Shown piece after piece: positions 1 through 9,125 of a stretch of 64,000 nucleotides of DNA. The notes below the pieces were generated by a model, which searched no databases, had not been told where the DNA came from, and was given only the letters and a program-made list of their open reading frames with translations. Within the stretch, counting starts at the first letter, position 1. Each line of letters opens with the position of its first letter. The stretch spans positions 2,170,001 through 2,234,000 of the forward strand of contig NC_013523.1 in NCBI RefSeq assembly GCF_000024985.1. Direction: 5' to 3'. Source of the DNA: Sphaerobacter thermophilus DSM 20745 (GTDB lineage Bacteria; Chloroflexota; Chloroflexia; Thermomicrobiales; Thermomicrobiaceae). The translations under genes and the position numbers were made by a program.

Positions 1-347
1 AGCAGCCCGGTCGGGTAGGAGCGGCGCATGAAGCCGCCCGAATCGGGCTTGTCGATGAAACTCCCCGTGGCAAAGGCGGCGCGGATGCTGCTATAACCCA
101 GGAAGACGAGGAACGCCGCGCCTGCGACCCACAGGACCGTGCGCACGGCGGCGCGGTCGACAAGCGGCGTGATACCGGCGATGACGAGCAGGCAGTAGAG
201 CGTGTCGGCGCTGATCGCGCCGACCCCGACCAGCCAGCCGGAGAGGAACCCGGAGCGAAGCCCGCGGCGCACGATCTCGATGTTCACCGGACCGATCGGC
301 GCAGCCAGCGCCAGGCCGATGGCAATCCCACGCAGTGCCAGTTCCAT
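1..347 (-). CDS. LysE/RhtB-family amino-acid exporter (3' end outside window)
   Basis: Reading back from an ATG at 345-347 gives an uninterrupted frame to the window edge, about 115 residues. It begins MELALRGIAIGLALAAPIGP and has the family-typical N-terminal APIGPVN segment, followed by RRGLRSGF and further hydrophobic stretches (about residues 40-60 and 68-85). LysE-family proteins are inner-membrane exporters of amino acids and related metabolites. The substrate cannot be told from this part. The C-terminal portion is missing because the window starts here. The 261 bases between this start and the next gene on the plus strand (609) show no other convincing gene. Confidence 0.75.
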   Translation of the reverse strand, partial: MELALRGIAIGLALAAPIGPVNIEIVRRGLRSGFLSGWLVGVGAISADTLYCLLVIAGITPLVDRAAVRTVLWVAGAAFLVFLGYSSIRAAFATGSFIDKPDSGGFMRRSYPTGL

Positions 348-608
348 GCGAGGGTGTCCGCTCCTCTCCGCCCCGCACACAAGGTCATCGCTCACGCGCC
401 GGTCCCGCCCGCGGCAGCGGCAGCGTGTGCGACCCGGAGCATCGCCCGGGCTAGCCCGCCGCCAGAGCGCGGCAACATGCGGCGGGTGAGCCGCACGGGA
501 GGGACTGATTTCACCCCTTCCCGGAGGGACGCCAATCCCGGGTCCGGCGCGTAAGGATAGCAAATCTCCGGCGGCAGCGGGCCATCGGAGGGCGGGAAGG
601 ACGGTATC

Positions 609-1853
609 GTGGTGTCCTGGCCGATGATCATCCGCGGCGCGCTTGCGCTCCGCCGTCTCGCGGCGGACGGCGCTTCCCCCGGTGCGCGCACGGTCGATCC
701 GGAACGGCTGCGCCGCGCGCGCCGCTACAACCGGACCAAAGAGCAGCTCTTCCTCGTGGGGCTCGTCACCAGCCTCGTCACCGGCGCGCTGGTGGTCTTC
801 TCCGGCGCGGCGGCCAGAGTGCGGACCGCCGTGCAGCGCCGCACGGGGCGCGGCCTCCCGGGCGACGCGGCCACGACCACGGTCTACTCGCTGCTCGGCT
901 GGCTGGCGGCGCTCCCGCTCGACTACATCAGCTCCTACGTCGTCGAGCACCGCTACGGCCTGAGCAACCAGACGCGCACCGCGTGGCTGACCGACCACCT
1001 GAAGGGCCTGGGGGTGGGCCTGGTGCTCCAGACGCCGTTGGCCCTGGCCGGGTACACCGCGATTCGCCGCTGGCCGCGCACCTGGTGGGCGATCGTCAGC
1101 GCCGCGGCGATCCCACTGACCGTCCTGCTGGCCCAGCTCGGCCCGGTGCTGATCATGCCGCTCTTCAACAAGTACGAGCCGCTCAAGGACCGCGAACTGG
1201 CCGAGCGACTGAAGGCTCTGGCCGCCCGATCCGGCATCGAAGTGGCCGACGTGCTCCAGACCGACATGAGCCGGCAGACCAAGAAGGCTAACGCCTTCTT
1301 CGCCGGGCTGGGGCGCACCAAGCGCATCGTCCTCGCCGATACCCTGCTGGAGCAATTCACCCCGGAGGAGATCGAGGTCGTGGTTGCGCACGAGATCGCG
1401 CATCAGGCCCACCGCGACATCTGGCGCTTCATCGCCCTCGGCAGCGTCTTCACCGTCGCCCTCTCGTTCCTGGTGGACCGCCTGGCGCGCGGCACCCTGG
1501 CCCGCTTCGGCTCCCGCATCGGCACCGACCGGCTGGGAGACGTGGCCACGATGCCGCTCCTGAGCTGGTTCCTCTCGATCGCCGGGCTGCTCCTGGGGCC
1601 GGTGCAGAACTGGTACTCGCGCCGCATCGAGCGGCGGGCCGACGCGTTCGCGCTCGAATTGACGCGCGACCCGGTGGCCTTCGGCTCGGCCATGACCCGG
1701 CTGGCGGCGGTCAACCTGTCCGACCCGAAGCCGCCCGCCCTGGTGCGCTTGCTCCTCTACGGCCACCCGAGCATCGCCGAGCGCATCGACCACGCCCGCG
1801 CCTTCGCCGCCGAACACGGCCTCCCGGCCCCCGAGCCGATCACGGTGGAGTAA
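609..1853 (+). CDS. M48 family (Ste24/HtpX-like) membrane zinc metalloprotease
   Basis: The product is 414 aa. The zinc motif HEIAH is at residues 261-265, inside VVVAHEIAHQAHRD, and a downstream glutamate ligand lies in the ERRADAFALELT segment. The N-terminal half has several hydrophobic segments (about residues 45-65, 90-110, 132-150, 160-185), matching the CAAX-protease-like layout of Ste24 proteins, and the SRQTKKANAFFAGLG stretch before the motif is also family-typical. Such enzymes cleave misfolded or lipidated membrane proteins at the cytoplasmic face. The GTG at 609 is followed by another GTG at 612 and an ATG at 624, so the exact start is uncertain. It stands alone, facing away from the LysE gene. 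Confidence 0.9.
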   Translation: MVSWPMIIRGALALRRLAADGASPGARTVDPERLRRARRYNRTKEQLFLVGLVTSLVTGALVVFSGAAARVRTAVQRRTGRGLPGDAATTTVYSLLGWLAALPLDYISSYVVEHRYGLSNQTRTAWLTDHLKGLGVGLVLQTPLALAGYTAIRRWPRTWWAIVSAAAIPLTVLLAQLGPVLIMPLFNKYEPLKDRELAERLKALAARSGIEVADVLQTDMSRQTKKANAFFAGLGRTKRIVLADTLLEQFTPEEIEVVVAHEIAHQAHRDIWRFIALGSVFTVALSFLVDRLARGTLARFGSRIGTDRLGDVATMPLLSWFLSIAGLLLGPVQNWYSRRIERRADAFALELTRDPVAFGSAMTRLAAVNLSDPKPPALVRLLLYGHPSIAERIDHARAFAAEHGLPAPEPITVE

Positions 1854-1882
1854 GCACCTCGCCCATCCCAAACCAAGCAGCA

Positions 1883-1921
1883 CCCCTCTCCCAACTTTGG
1901 GAGAGGGGTCGGGGGGTGAGG
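1883..1921. repeat. Interspersed palindrome, copy 1
   Basis: CCCCTCTCCCAA-cttt-GGGAGAGGGG is a near-perfect inverted repeat (1883-1908) followed by a GGGGTGAGGG tail. It lies between convergent genes, where it may also end transcription, although no T-run follows. Related copies are at 4027, 4076, 5874, 16010, 24548 and 51969. Confidence 0.85.
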
Positions 1922-1945
1922 GCCGCTCCCCTAGGGAGGCGACCG

Positions 1946-2743
1946 CTACTGCCGCGGCTTCCGCGCCTTGAACAGCCCCTTCTCGTCCGTGTGGGCCACG
2001 ACGCGGCCGTCGACGATCTCGATCTTGAGGGATTCCCGGCAGGCGGGGGGCGCGGCCAGCACCCAGGACTCCAGCACGGCGCGTCCCTCCGGACCGAGGC
2101 GCGAGCGGGCGGTCCACGCGGTGAAGTCGTGCCGCTTGGTGAAGGTCTCCATCACCTCGACCGTCAGGCCCGCGGCTTCGAGGAACTGCCGCCACTCCGA
2201 GCGGCGGTACGACCGGACATGGCTCGGGTCCCGCCGCCGCTCCAACTCATTGAGGAACTCGTCCAGCTCCGGGTCCTCCGGCGCCACGCTATCGATCAGC
2301 AAGAACAGCCCGCCCGGCCGGAGCACACGCGCCACCTCGTGCACCGCCCGCTGGACATCGGCGAAGTGGTGCGGCGCGATGCGGCAGGTCACGAGGTCAA
2401 AGCTGCCGTCGGCGAAGGGCAGATCCTCGGCGTCGGCCACCTGGAAGTCAGCGTTGATCACCCCCTGGGACGTGATGAAAGCGCGCGCCCGCTCCAGCAT
2501 CTCCGGGACCAGGTCGGTGGCCGTGACGTGCCGGACATGCGGCGCGAGCGCCAGCGCGGTGTGCCCGCCACCGGTGGCGATATCGAGCGCGATCGTCTCC
2601 GGCGTCGCCTCCGCAAGCTCCACCAGCCGCTCCAGATCATCGCCGCTCCGATGGGTGGGGCTGACCACATAGGCATCCCCCGCCGCCGCAAACTGTTCGC
2701 GCACCCGCGCCTTGACTTGCTCTGCCCGGCCGTCATCCACCAT
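1946..2743 (-). CDS. Class I SAM-dependent methyltransferase (Methyltransf_11 type)
   Basis: The product is 265 aa. Motif I is ALDIATGGGHTALALA (about residues 52-67), the SAM-binding glycine loop. It is followed by an acidic end of strand 2 (TATDLVPEML), a motif II region (DLPFADGSFDLVTCRIAPHHF) and a VLRPGGLFLLID segment typical of UbiE-like small-molecule methyltransferases. There is no signal peptide, so it should be cytosolic. The substrate is unknown and no pathway neighbour points to one. The ATG at 2741-2743 touches the first base of a heptamer repeat array, so its upstream region is made of repeats and no clear ribosome-binding site is visible. Confidence 0.85.
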   Translation of the reverse strand: MVDDGRAEQVKARVREQFAAAGDAYVVSPTHRSGDDLERLVELAEATPETIALDIATGGGHTALALAPHVRHVTATDLVPEMLERARAFITSQGVINADFQVADAEDLPFADGSFDLVTCRIAPHHFADVQRAVHEVARVLRPGGLFLLIDSVAPEDPELDEFLNELERRRDPSHVRSYRRSEWRQFLEAAGLTVEVMETFTKRHDFTAWTARSRLGPEGRAVLESWVLAAPPACRESLKIEIVDGRVVAHTDEKGLFKARKPRQ

Positions 2744-2798
2744 GCGTCACCCGCCCTTCGTCGTGCGTGATGCGTCATACGTCATGCGTCACCGCCGA
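2743..2798. repeat. Degenerate heptamer array 1 (YGCGTNN)
   Basis: Starting at 2743 the sequence reads in 7-base steps TGCGTCA, CCCGCCC, TTCGTCG, TGCGTGA, TGCGTCA, TACGTCA, TGCGTCA. It occupies the upstream side of the methyltransferase gene. The same unit recurs at 5908-5956, 62660-62735 and 62763-62818. Confidence 0.75.
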
Positions 2799-2931
2799 AC
2801 CTCGAAAGATCTATCGCATCTCCGGCGGGCACTGCGCGTGACTGGTGTTCATCGGGTCGGCGGATAGCATACACGGGGCCGGCACGTACCCCGTGTTCAC
2901 CACAATGCCTGCTGAATGCAGTGTACGCGGT

Positions 2932-3106
2932 CGGTGCGTGCCAGGGAGTACATCCCGGGCTGACAATGAAAGGCCCACTGAAGGGCTCCCCATGTCCTGC
3001 ACCCGGGCTGACGCGATCGAGCGTCCCACCGTCCGCCGCGTCCCCAGCCCCTTCAGTGGGCTTATCCAATATTCAGCCCGGTGGCTTCAGCCCCGGGCAC
3101 GAACCG
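2932..3106. repeat. MITE-like inverted element, copy A
   Basis: This element of about 175 bp has imperfect terminal inverted repeats (CGGTGCGTGCC at the left, GGGCACGAACCG at the right) and inner inverted blocks (GGCCCACTGAAGGGCT at 2972 and AGCCCCTTCAGTGGGCTT at 3046). The inner block AGCCCCTTCAGTGGGCTT also occurs in the element at 60889-61049. No protein-coding potential was seen. The whole gap 2744-3214 consists of this element and the heptamer array, with no gene recognised. Confidence 0.7.
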
Positions 3107-3214
3107 GGCGGCAGACGCCGTACCACCTGGGTGTGAGCCCCGATCCACCCACCCCAGCTCACAGGCGGGTATCCCTGGTCATCGCCTTGGCGCCAGGCGT
3201 GGCATGACGCTCAC

Positions 3215-3982
3215 CTACTTCACCCGCACGTAGAACGAGTACTCACTGGTCAGTTCGCGGCCTTCGCCGGTGGGGTTCGGCCACGTCCCCTTCACGTGCA
3301 GGAAGTAGGTGCCCGGCTCCAGGTCAACCGTCCAGGTCAGCGCGTCGGTCGGGATCTCCACCGTGGTCACCGGGTCGGTCGTCGGCTTGAAGACGTCGGG
3401 CGTGTTCGAACCCGGGATCGGCGTGCCGATGTAGGGCGTTCCCTGCGGGTTGGGCAGCTCCTCCAGCGGACGGACGTTCCCCTGCTCGGGGTAGACGTCG
3501 ATCGTCATCGTCTCCGGCACCGGACCGACCCGCGGCTCGAACCGAACCTCCTGGCCCTGCTCCAACGCCAGCGCGCCGTCCTTCTGGATCTGCAAGCCCG
3601 GTGCGTTGACGTCCGCCGCGACGTCCTTTCCAAGCTGCCAGAAGAAGGAGCCCAGCGAGGCTTCCTGCTCGCAATCTCCGGCAATGAGGACCAAGACAGG
3701 CGGACCCAGGCGGCGGTCCACTCGTGGCGTCGGCGTCGGCGTGGCGCCGGGCGCCAGCACCGGCGTGCATCCTTCGACCACTGCGGTCCCCTGCGCCTGC
3801 GGGGAGGGGGAAGCCGGAGCCGTCGTCGGCGTCGCGGGCGTCGTGGTGGTCTGCGGCGTCGAGTTAGACGACCCACCCATACACGCGGCGACCACCAGGA
3901 GCGCCACTCCCACGAGCGCGATGATCAGCAATCGGGACCGTCTCAATCTGGCTCCTCCCCACAACTGATGCGCGACCGCCAC
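3215..3982 (-). CDS. Predicted lipoprotein, function unknown
   Basis: The product is 255 aa. The N-terminus has basic residues (RLRRSR) and a hydrophobic stretch ending in LLVVAAC, a lipobox with the lipidated cysteine near residue 34. A Thr/Pro/Ser-rich linker (about residues 38-65) follows, as is common for surface proteins held away from the membrane. The remainder looks beta-rich, ending LEPGTYFLHVKGTWPN...YSFYVRVK, a pattern seen in small Ig-like or carbohydrate-binding-like folds. I do not recognise a named family. It stands alone between palindromic repeats. A shorter start inside the N-region is possible. Confidence 0.75.
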   Translation of the reverse strand: MAVAHQLWGGARLRRSRLLIIALVGVALLVVAACMGGSSNSTPQTTTTPATPTTAPASPSPQAQGTAVVEGCTPVLAPGATPTPTPRVDRRLGPPVLVLIAGDCEQEASLGSFFWQLGKDVAADVNAPGLQIQKDGALALEQGQEVRFEPRVGPVPETMTIDVYPEQGNVRPLEELPNPQGTPYIGTPIPGSNTPDVFKPTTDPVTTVEIPTDALTWTVDLEPGTYFLHVKGTWPNPTGEGRELTSEYSFYVRVK

Positions 3983-4014
3983 TGCGGGTCGCGCATCAGG
4001 ATCACTCTATCGGC

Positions 4015-4103
4015 CCTCACCCCAAGCCCCTCTCCCAGGGTTGGGAGAGGGGCAACCACGTCCGTCCACCTCATTCCCCCTCTCCCAACTTTGGGAGAGG
4101 GGG
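4015..4103. repeat. Interspersed palindrome, copies 2 and 3 in tandem
   Basis: Two copies sit side by side, 4027-4052 (CCCCTCTCCCAGGGTTGGGAGAGGGG) and 4076-4103, each with the CCCTCACCCC or GGGGTGAGGG flank. They fill the gap between the lipoprotein gene and the next upstream minus-strand gene and may act as transcript ends. Confidence 0.85.
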
Positions 4104-4128
4104 TGAGGGGGTGAGGGCGTTTCCCAGC

Positions 4129-5661
4129 CTACCATGCGTGGGTCGGCATCTCGTGCTCGTGGCGCTGGCCGTCCCAGGTCACGCCCCAGAAGTGCCAGCG
4201 GAAGGACTCGACCAGCGACCGCAGCGTCCCCTCGATCTGCGAGCGGATCGGCGTCCCGTCCTCCTCGAACCACGGCGAGAGCGGCTCCGCGTCGACGAAC
4301 TCGGTCGCGTGCGTCGGGACATTCGGTGGATCGCCCGCGCCCTGCCACGACTGACCCCAGAAATGCCAGCGGAACGCCTCGACCAGGCTCTTCAGCGTCG
4401 CCGTGGTCGCCTCGGCGTCAAAGGTGCCGTCCGTCACCCACGGGCCAGGCTCGGTGCCCTGGGTAATCGTGTCCACGTGGGTCGGCATCTCCGGATGGTT
4501 CACGCCATCCCAGGTCTGGCCGAACAGGTGCCAGCGGAACGCCTCGACCAGCGACTTCATGGTGGCGTTGATCGCATCGTCCTTTGGCGTGCCGTCGGCG
4601 TTGAACCACTCCGACTCACCCGCTTCGCCGACCACAAAGTTCCACTGCGCGGTGAACTGGTCGCCTTCCTGGTCGGTGACAGTCGCGATCACCCGATGGA
4701 CGCCAGACGGCAGCGTGCGCGGCGCCGTCGCGAGCACACCCCCGCCGGCCCGCGGCACCACCTGCACCGGCACGTTCTGCCCATCGATCATCAGATGCAC
4801 CGAGCGGATGGGGCTGTCGGAGCGAGCCTCGACGCCGACGGCGATCTCCGTGCCGGGCGCATGGGTGCTGTGCGGCGCCGGCAGCAACTGGGTGAAGACC
4901 GGCACGTCGCGCTCATAACCCGGCGGGAGCGCACCGCGGGCGTAGATGACCCCCGCCTCGAAATCGTACTCCGTGTCCAGCCCGGACACGCCCACCACGA
5001 CGGCGTCGAGCGCGCCGGCGAAGCTCTCCCAGCCGGCGCCGATGCAGCCGGCCGCAACCCGCAGCGCGCCGTCATCATCCGGGCTGACGATCGCTGCGTC
5101 AGGGTAGACCTCCAGGTAGGTCGTCAGCAACTGCGGGTTGGCCTCGGTCATCCCCGCCAGCCCCTGCTTCGACCACCAGAGCCCGCCGAGCGCGTCCCAG
5201 TCCTGCCATCGGCGGTTCACGAGTTCCACGCCCTGCAGGCCGGGCTGGAAGATCAGTTGGTCGTCCGCCTCACCATCGGCGTCCGCGTCGATGTCCAGGA
5301 TAAGCATCGGCGCGACCGATAGGTCACCGTCCATATCGACGTAGGTGCTGTACTCCAGCTTCGTCAGCGTCGCAAGGGCGACGCCATCGAATGCGCTCTG
5401 GCGTAGCTGCGGGAAGCCGTTTCCGTCGGCTGACACCGCAAAGTGCAGGCTGCCGCTGCCGAGCGGTGGGACATCCGGTCCCGCTGCAAGCCAGGCCTCC
5501 CCGATGCCGGGCGAGGCTTCGCAGACGACGGGCGAAAACTCCCAGCCGGCATACTCCTGCGCCGCGGCGGGTGCAGCGAGCACAGCGAGCAGACTGCTCA
5601 GGATCAGGAGAGCAGCGGCGGTGCGACCAATGACGGCCACACGGCGGCAGGTACCTGTCAT
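4129..5661 (-). CDS. Secreted protein with three C-terminal Trp/His-rich repeats, function unknown
   Basis: The product is 510 aa. A signal peptide is clear: basic start, a hydrophobic run LLILSSLLAVLAAPAAA, and a likely cleavage near residue 34 before QEYAG. Residues 35-345 look like extracellular beta domains, including an Asp-rich DIDADADGEADDQ stretch (about 123-135) that could bind calcium, and an Ig-like segment around 255-345 (PVFTQLLPAPHSTHAPG...). The last 160 residues are three copies of a unit of about 48 residues with core SLVEAFRWHFWGQ-x-WDG...MPTH (about 352-399, 408-456, 464-510). I do not recognise the repeat. It stands alone, transcribed toward the lipoprotein gene. Confidence 0.8.
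   Translation of the reverse strand: MTGTCRRVAVIGRTAAALLILSSLLAVLAAPAAAQEYAGWEFSPVVCEASPGIGEAWLAAGPDVPPLGSGSLHFAVSADGNGFPQLRQSAFDGVALATLTKLEYSTYVDMDGDLSVAPMLILDIDADADGEADDQLIFQPGLQGVELVNRRWQDWDALGGLWWSKQGLAGMTEANPQLLTTYLEVYPDAAIVSPDDDGALRVAAGCIGAGWESFAGALDAVVVGVSGLDTEYDFEAGVIYARGALPPGYERDVPVFTQLLPAPHSTHAPGTEIAVGVEARSDSPIRSVHLMIDGQNVPVQVVPRAGGGVLATAPRTLPSGVHRVIATVTDQEGDQFTAQWNFVVGEAGESEWFNADGTPKDDAINATMKSLVEAFRWHLFGQTWDGVNHPEMPTHVDTITQGTEPGPWVTDGTFDAEATTATLKSLVEAFRWHFWGQSWQGAGDPPNVPTHATEFVDAEPLSPWFEEDGTPIRSQIEGTLRSLVESFRWHFWGVTWDGQRHEHEMPTHAW
4132..4608 (-). repeat. Three tandem coding repeats (SLVEAFRWHFWG module)
   Basis: The three units encode KSLVEAFRWHLFGQTWDG, KSLVEAFRWHFWGQSWQG and RSLVESFRWHFWGVTWDG, each preceded by a D-G-T segment and ended by MPTH or VPTH. 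Conservation is high in the core and lower in the linkers, as expected for a duplicated structural module. Confidence 0.85.
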
Positions 5662-6042
5662 GAGTTCCCCTTCCGCTTCCCTAGCGCGTCGTGACCGGGG
5701 GTGACCCCGTAGCCCCGGCCCGGCCGCCAGGCCGGTGATCGGTCCCTCAACAGCTTAACGCCTCTCGACCCGAACGGCCGCGCTGTCCGAACAGATCACG
5801 GCAGGCACCCTAGTCTAACGGGGATGTGACTGATGGGGCAAGAGGGAAGCATGGAACGGCCCTCACCCACTGTCCCCGCTCCCAAGGTTGGGAGAGGGGG
5901 AACGTCTTGCGTCATGCGTCATGCGTCATCCGTGCCGCGTAATCCGTATTGCGTATCGCTCGCTTCTCTCCCCTGGTGGGCTCCGTCCGAGAGGTGTCGG
6001 GGTGCGGGGCCCCGAGCCAGGCACCACGCCCATTGAACACGA
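5662..6042. other. Intergenic region with palindrome copy 4 and heptamer array 2
   Basis: No gene is recognised here. It holds a palindrome at 5874-5900 (CCCCGCTCCCAAGGTTGGGAGAGGGGG) and, at 5908-5956, seven heptamers: TGCGTCA three times, then TCCGTGC, CGCGTAA, TCCGTAT, TGCGTAT. The leftward gene starting at 5661 must take its promoter from the part near 5662-5830, but no convincing -35/-10 pair was found. Confidence 0.6.
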
Positions 6043-6072
6043 CAGCGCCCCCCGGTTTCCCGAGGGGCGCTG
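6043..6072 (-). terminator. Hairpin downstream of the 6108-9125 pseudogene
   Basis: CAGCGCCCC (6043-6051) pairs with GGGGCGCTG (6064-6072) across a 12-base loop, 36 bases past the stop of the minus-strand reading frame. The strand reading away from that gene lacks a clean T-run after the stem, so termination strength is uncertain. Confidence 0.6.
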
Positions 6073-6107
6073 CCCTGTGTCACCTATCCGTCAGGAGACT
6101 GACGGCG

Positions 6108-9100
6108 TCAATCTTCCGAGGGATCGGTGACGTGGATCTCGAAGCTAGTCTCAGCCAGCACACGCTCCGGGGTCTCGCTCAGGTCCACCAACCGCAGGGT
6201 CACGGTGTAGATTCCGGCCGGCGCCGAGGCGTGCGACTGCACCGTGAACGTGGTGTCAGCGGTGTAGCCGTTGGGCATCGGGAAACCGCTCGACGGTCCC
6301 CAGGAGCCTTCCCACCGGCCGTCAACGCACGCGAACGTGTCGTTGATGCCCTGCGGATCCTCACCGTCGACCGCCGTGATGTTGAACACGTCGGTCCACG
6401 AGTCGCCTGCACCGCACGCCTCCGGCTCCGGCGGCTTGACGATGATCCGGAACAGAGCCTGCGAGATGTCGAAGCCGGTGCGGTTCGTGGCAGTGGCCTC
6501 GATCTCGAACTCATCACCCTGGTCAACGCTGGTGGGGCCACTCGCGCTGACTTCGGGCGCTACCCACGTCTTGGTCGCGGTGCCCGTGCCCCGGCCGTCC
6601 GCCGTGGCGGTGATGGTGTCTTCACCCGCGTTCTCGCCCGTGTAGGTGCACTTGATCTGGCCGTTCTCGTCGGTCTGCTGGGACGCATCGCTGTAGGTGA
6701 ACGTCGCACCCGCGTTCGGGCCATCACCCGTACGGACTTCGCACGTCACCGCCGCGCCCGGCACCGGGTTGTTCGCATCCGATCCGTCGGTGACCGTGAC
6801 GGTCACAGTGTGCTGCGTGCCGAGCAGGTTCGTCGCCTCTTCAGGCGTCACGGAGACCACGCGGTAGAGCCCCGTGACCCACTCCTTGGTGCCCGTCTCG
6901 GTCTCATCAGCATCGACCACACCATCGCGGTCAAGATCGACCCAGACCTCCAACTGGTCCGTGCCGAGTTCGCCGTCATCGTTGGTGTAGCTGAGCGCCG
7001 CCTGGCCGTTGGCACCGGTCGTCCCCGACACCTCCAGGCCCGCGTTCGGGCCGCTCGTCACGCGGAGCAACGCCCGCACGTTCGGCGCCGGATCACCGAA
7101 CAGGTCCCGCACCGTCACCGTCACGGTGTGCGACACCGGATCGCCGTTCTCGTCGTTGACCGGGTTCGGCGACTCACCCCAGTCCACGTCGAAGTCCACG
7201 GCAAACCGCGGCGTCGCCTGCGGCGTGACCGCCAGGTTGAAGACGGCCGAGCCGTCGCCGGCAACCTCGTAGTTGACGTTGTTGGAGACGCCCAGCAGCG
7301 CGCCGTCACCCACCACGCCGACCACTGCCGCGCCGGTGAAGCCCGCCGGCATCTGGCTGTAGTTCAGCGTGTACAGCGTCGCCCCACTGCCGGCCGGGAT
7401 CTGGATGGTAAGCGGATCCTCGGCGTCGGTCGCCGCGACCGTCGGCGCGACCGGCACGCCGGCGGAGTCGAGGAACTGCACCCAGGCCTCAACGCTGCTG
7501 TTCGCGTCGCTGTTGAACAGGTTGATGCCCGAGGTGTCGCCGGTGCCCGTCTGCGGGTTGCCCTTCTGCACCAGCGGCAGAGCGAGCATCGACAGATAGT
7601 AGACGCGACCGAGCTGGGTGTCGCGCAGGTCGATCTCGAAGCCGCCCTGCAGCGACCGGCCGGCCGCGTAGGACATCGCGTGGCCCTCACCCTGGCCGCC
7701 GAGGTACTTCACCTCGTCGATCGCCGCCGCCAGCGGCGCCGTGCCCTGGATGCGGACCGCCGTGATCTGGTTCTCACCGATACCGAAGGAGCCGGTCGCC
7801 GGCGTGTAGACGTACTCCATGGCCCGCGACGGGATGGTGCGGGTCTCCGCCGCCACCACGTTGCCGGCGTAGTTGTAGTAGGTCACCGAGACCTGGTTGG
7901 TGGCGCTCGACAGGTTGGCGATGTTGATCCCGGTGTTCCAGCCGTTGTAGTCCCGGAACACCAGCGGGCCGTACTTCAGCGTCGGGCTCACCACGGGGTT
8001 ATCGGTCCGCGGCTGGGCCACGGTGGTCAGCATCATCTCGGTCGACGGCTTGTTGCGGAAGGCCATCGCCACGACCGCGCGGGTCGCATCGATCCAGACC
8101 GAGCCGACTTCCTCGTCGGGGAAGCCCGCGTCCTCGCGCAGGTCGACCACGATCGACTCACCCGGACCCAGGGTCTCGCCCGACAGCAGCGCCACGCTCG
8201 GCCCGGCGAAGCCCTGACCGCCCGCGGCGTAGAAGGTCGCGTTCACCGAGTTGTTCGCACCCGAGACGTTGGTGATGACGATCGCGGTGTTCCAGCCGTT
8301 GTTCGTCTGGACGATCGGGATCACCCAGCGGGACGGCGCGTCGAGGAAAGCACCGCCGACGCTCGCCAGGAGCACGTCAGCCAGCGGGATCGCGCTGTAG
8401 CCGTCCACCATCTCGGTGTTTGCCGAGGTCCGCGGGCCGACCGTGCCGACGGTGTGCTTCTCAGCACCCGCGATCCGCGGGAGCGGGATGTCGTCGCAGT
8501 AGTACAAGGTCACCGAGTACGTGCCCTGGCCCGCCGCAGGCTCAGCGCCATCCGGGCTCCAGTCGATGTACAGGGTGTTCCCCGCGTACCACCAGTTGTA
8601 GTCCCGGCCCGCGCGGAAGCCGTCGATGGCGATGGCGGCCGGCTCAGTGGCGATCCCTACGATCTGGTCGGTCGTGTTCTCCGGGGTGCCACGGGACCCG
8701 GACGTCTGGTCGATTTCGCACCGGATGACCCCAGCGTTGATCAGGTCGGCGGGGTTCGCCCACCATGCCGCAACCACGACGCCGCCGCCGCCCGGCTTCC
8801 CCTCCTCCGGGTCGTACGCCGGGAGGCCCAACTGCGCCGCGGTCCAGGTCTGCGACGCCCGCGGATTGAGCGTGATCGAGGTCAGCTCGTTGCCCGCCGC
8901 GTCGTACACTTCCACGTCGACCGCAAACGGCTAGAGGTTCTGCACGGTGATCGAGCCGGTGACCCCCTCGACTCCTCCGAGCGTGTCATTGTGGGGAACC
9001 CACGGGAAGAAGATCTCGAGTTCGCCCGGATCATCGGGCGCTGCGGCCGCCGGAACGATGGCACCCACGAAGAGGCTAGAGATCAGCCCCAACGCGAGCG

Positions 9101-9125
9101 CGAGGTGGAGAAACTTCTTTCTTAC
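6108..9125 (-). pseudogene. Secreted modular protein with Ig-like C-terminus, disrupted by start loss and amber stop
   Basis: Aligned with the intact neighbour at 9841-11760, this gene should begin at 9123-9125, but the GTG start is here GTA, with the same GGAG-N7 Shine-Dalgarno context. Codon 65, GAG (Glu) in the neighbour, is TAG (8931-8933). The frame is otherwise open for about 1005 codons. It encodes a signal peptide (LALALGLISSLFVGAIVPAAAA), the same four beta-sandwich modules as the paralog, and about 370 extra C-terminal residues. Those hold two Big_1/invasin-like domains (PNVRALLRVTSGPNAG, PVPGAAVTCEVRTGDGPNAG) and a third Ig-like domain. An ATG at 9197 with a fair Shine-Dalgarno (GGAG, 7 bases) could start an N-terminally extended form, but it would still meet the TAG. 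A GTG at 8915 could start a leaderless fragment. A sequencing error could explain one lesion but hardly both. Confidence 0.8.

Noticed and set aside
2743-2798. Heptamer arrays as CRISPR
   Set aside because: Units are 7 bases with no spacers and no cas genes nearby.
2845-3207. 120-codon frame over the MITE-like element
   Set aside because: The translation is of inverted-repeat DNA, without similarity to any family and without a start signal.
8931-8933. In-frame TAG read as pyrrolysine
   Set aside because: The paralog has Glu here, the start codon of the same gene is also lost, and no pyrrolysine genes are visible. A nonsense mutation is simpler.
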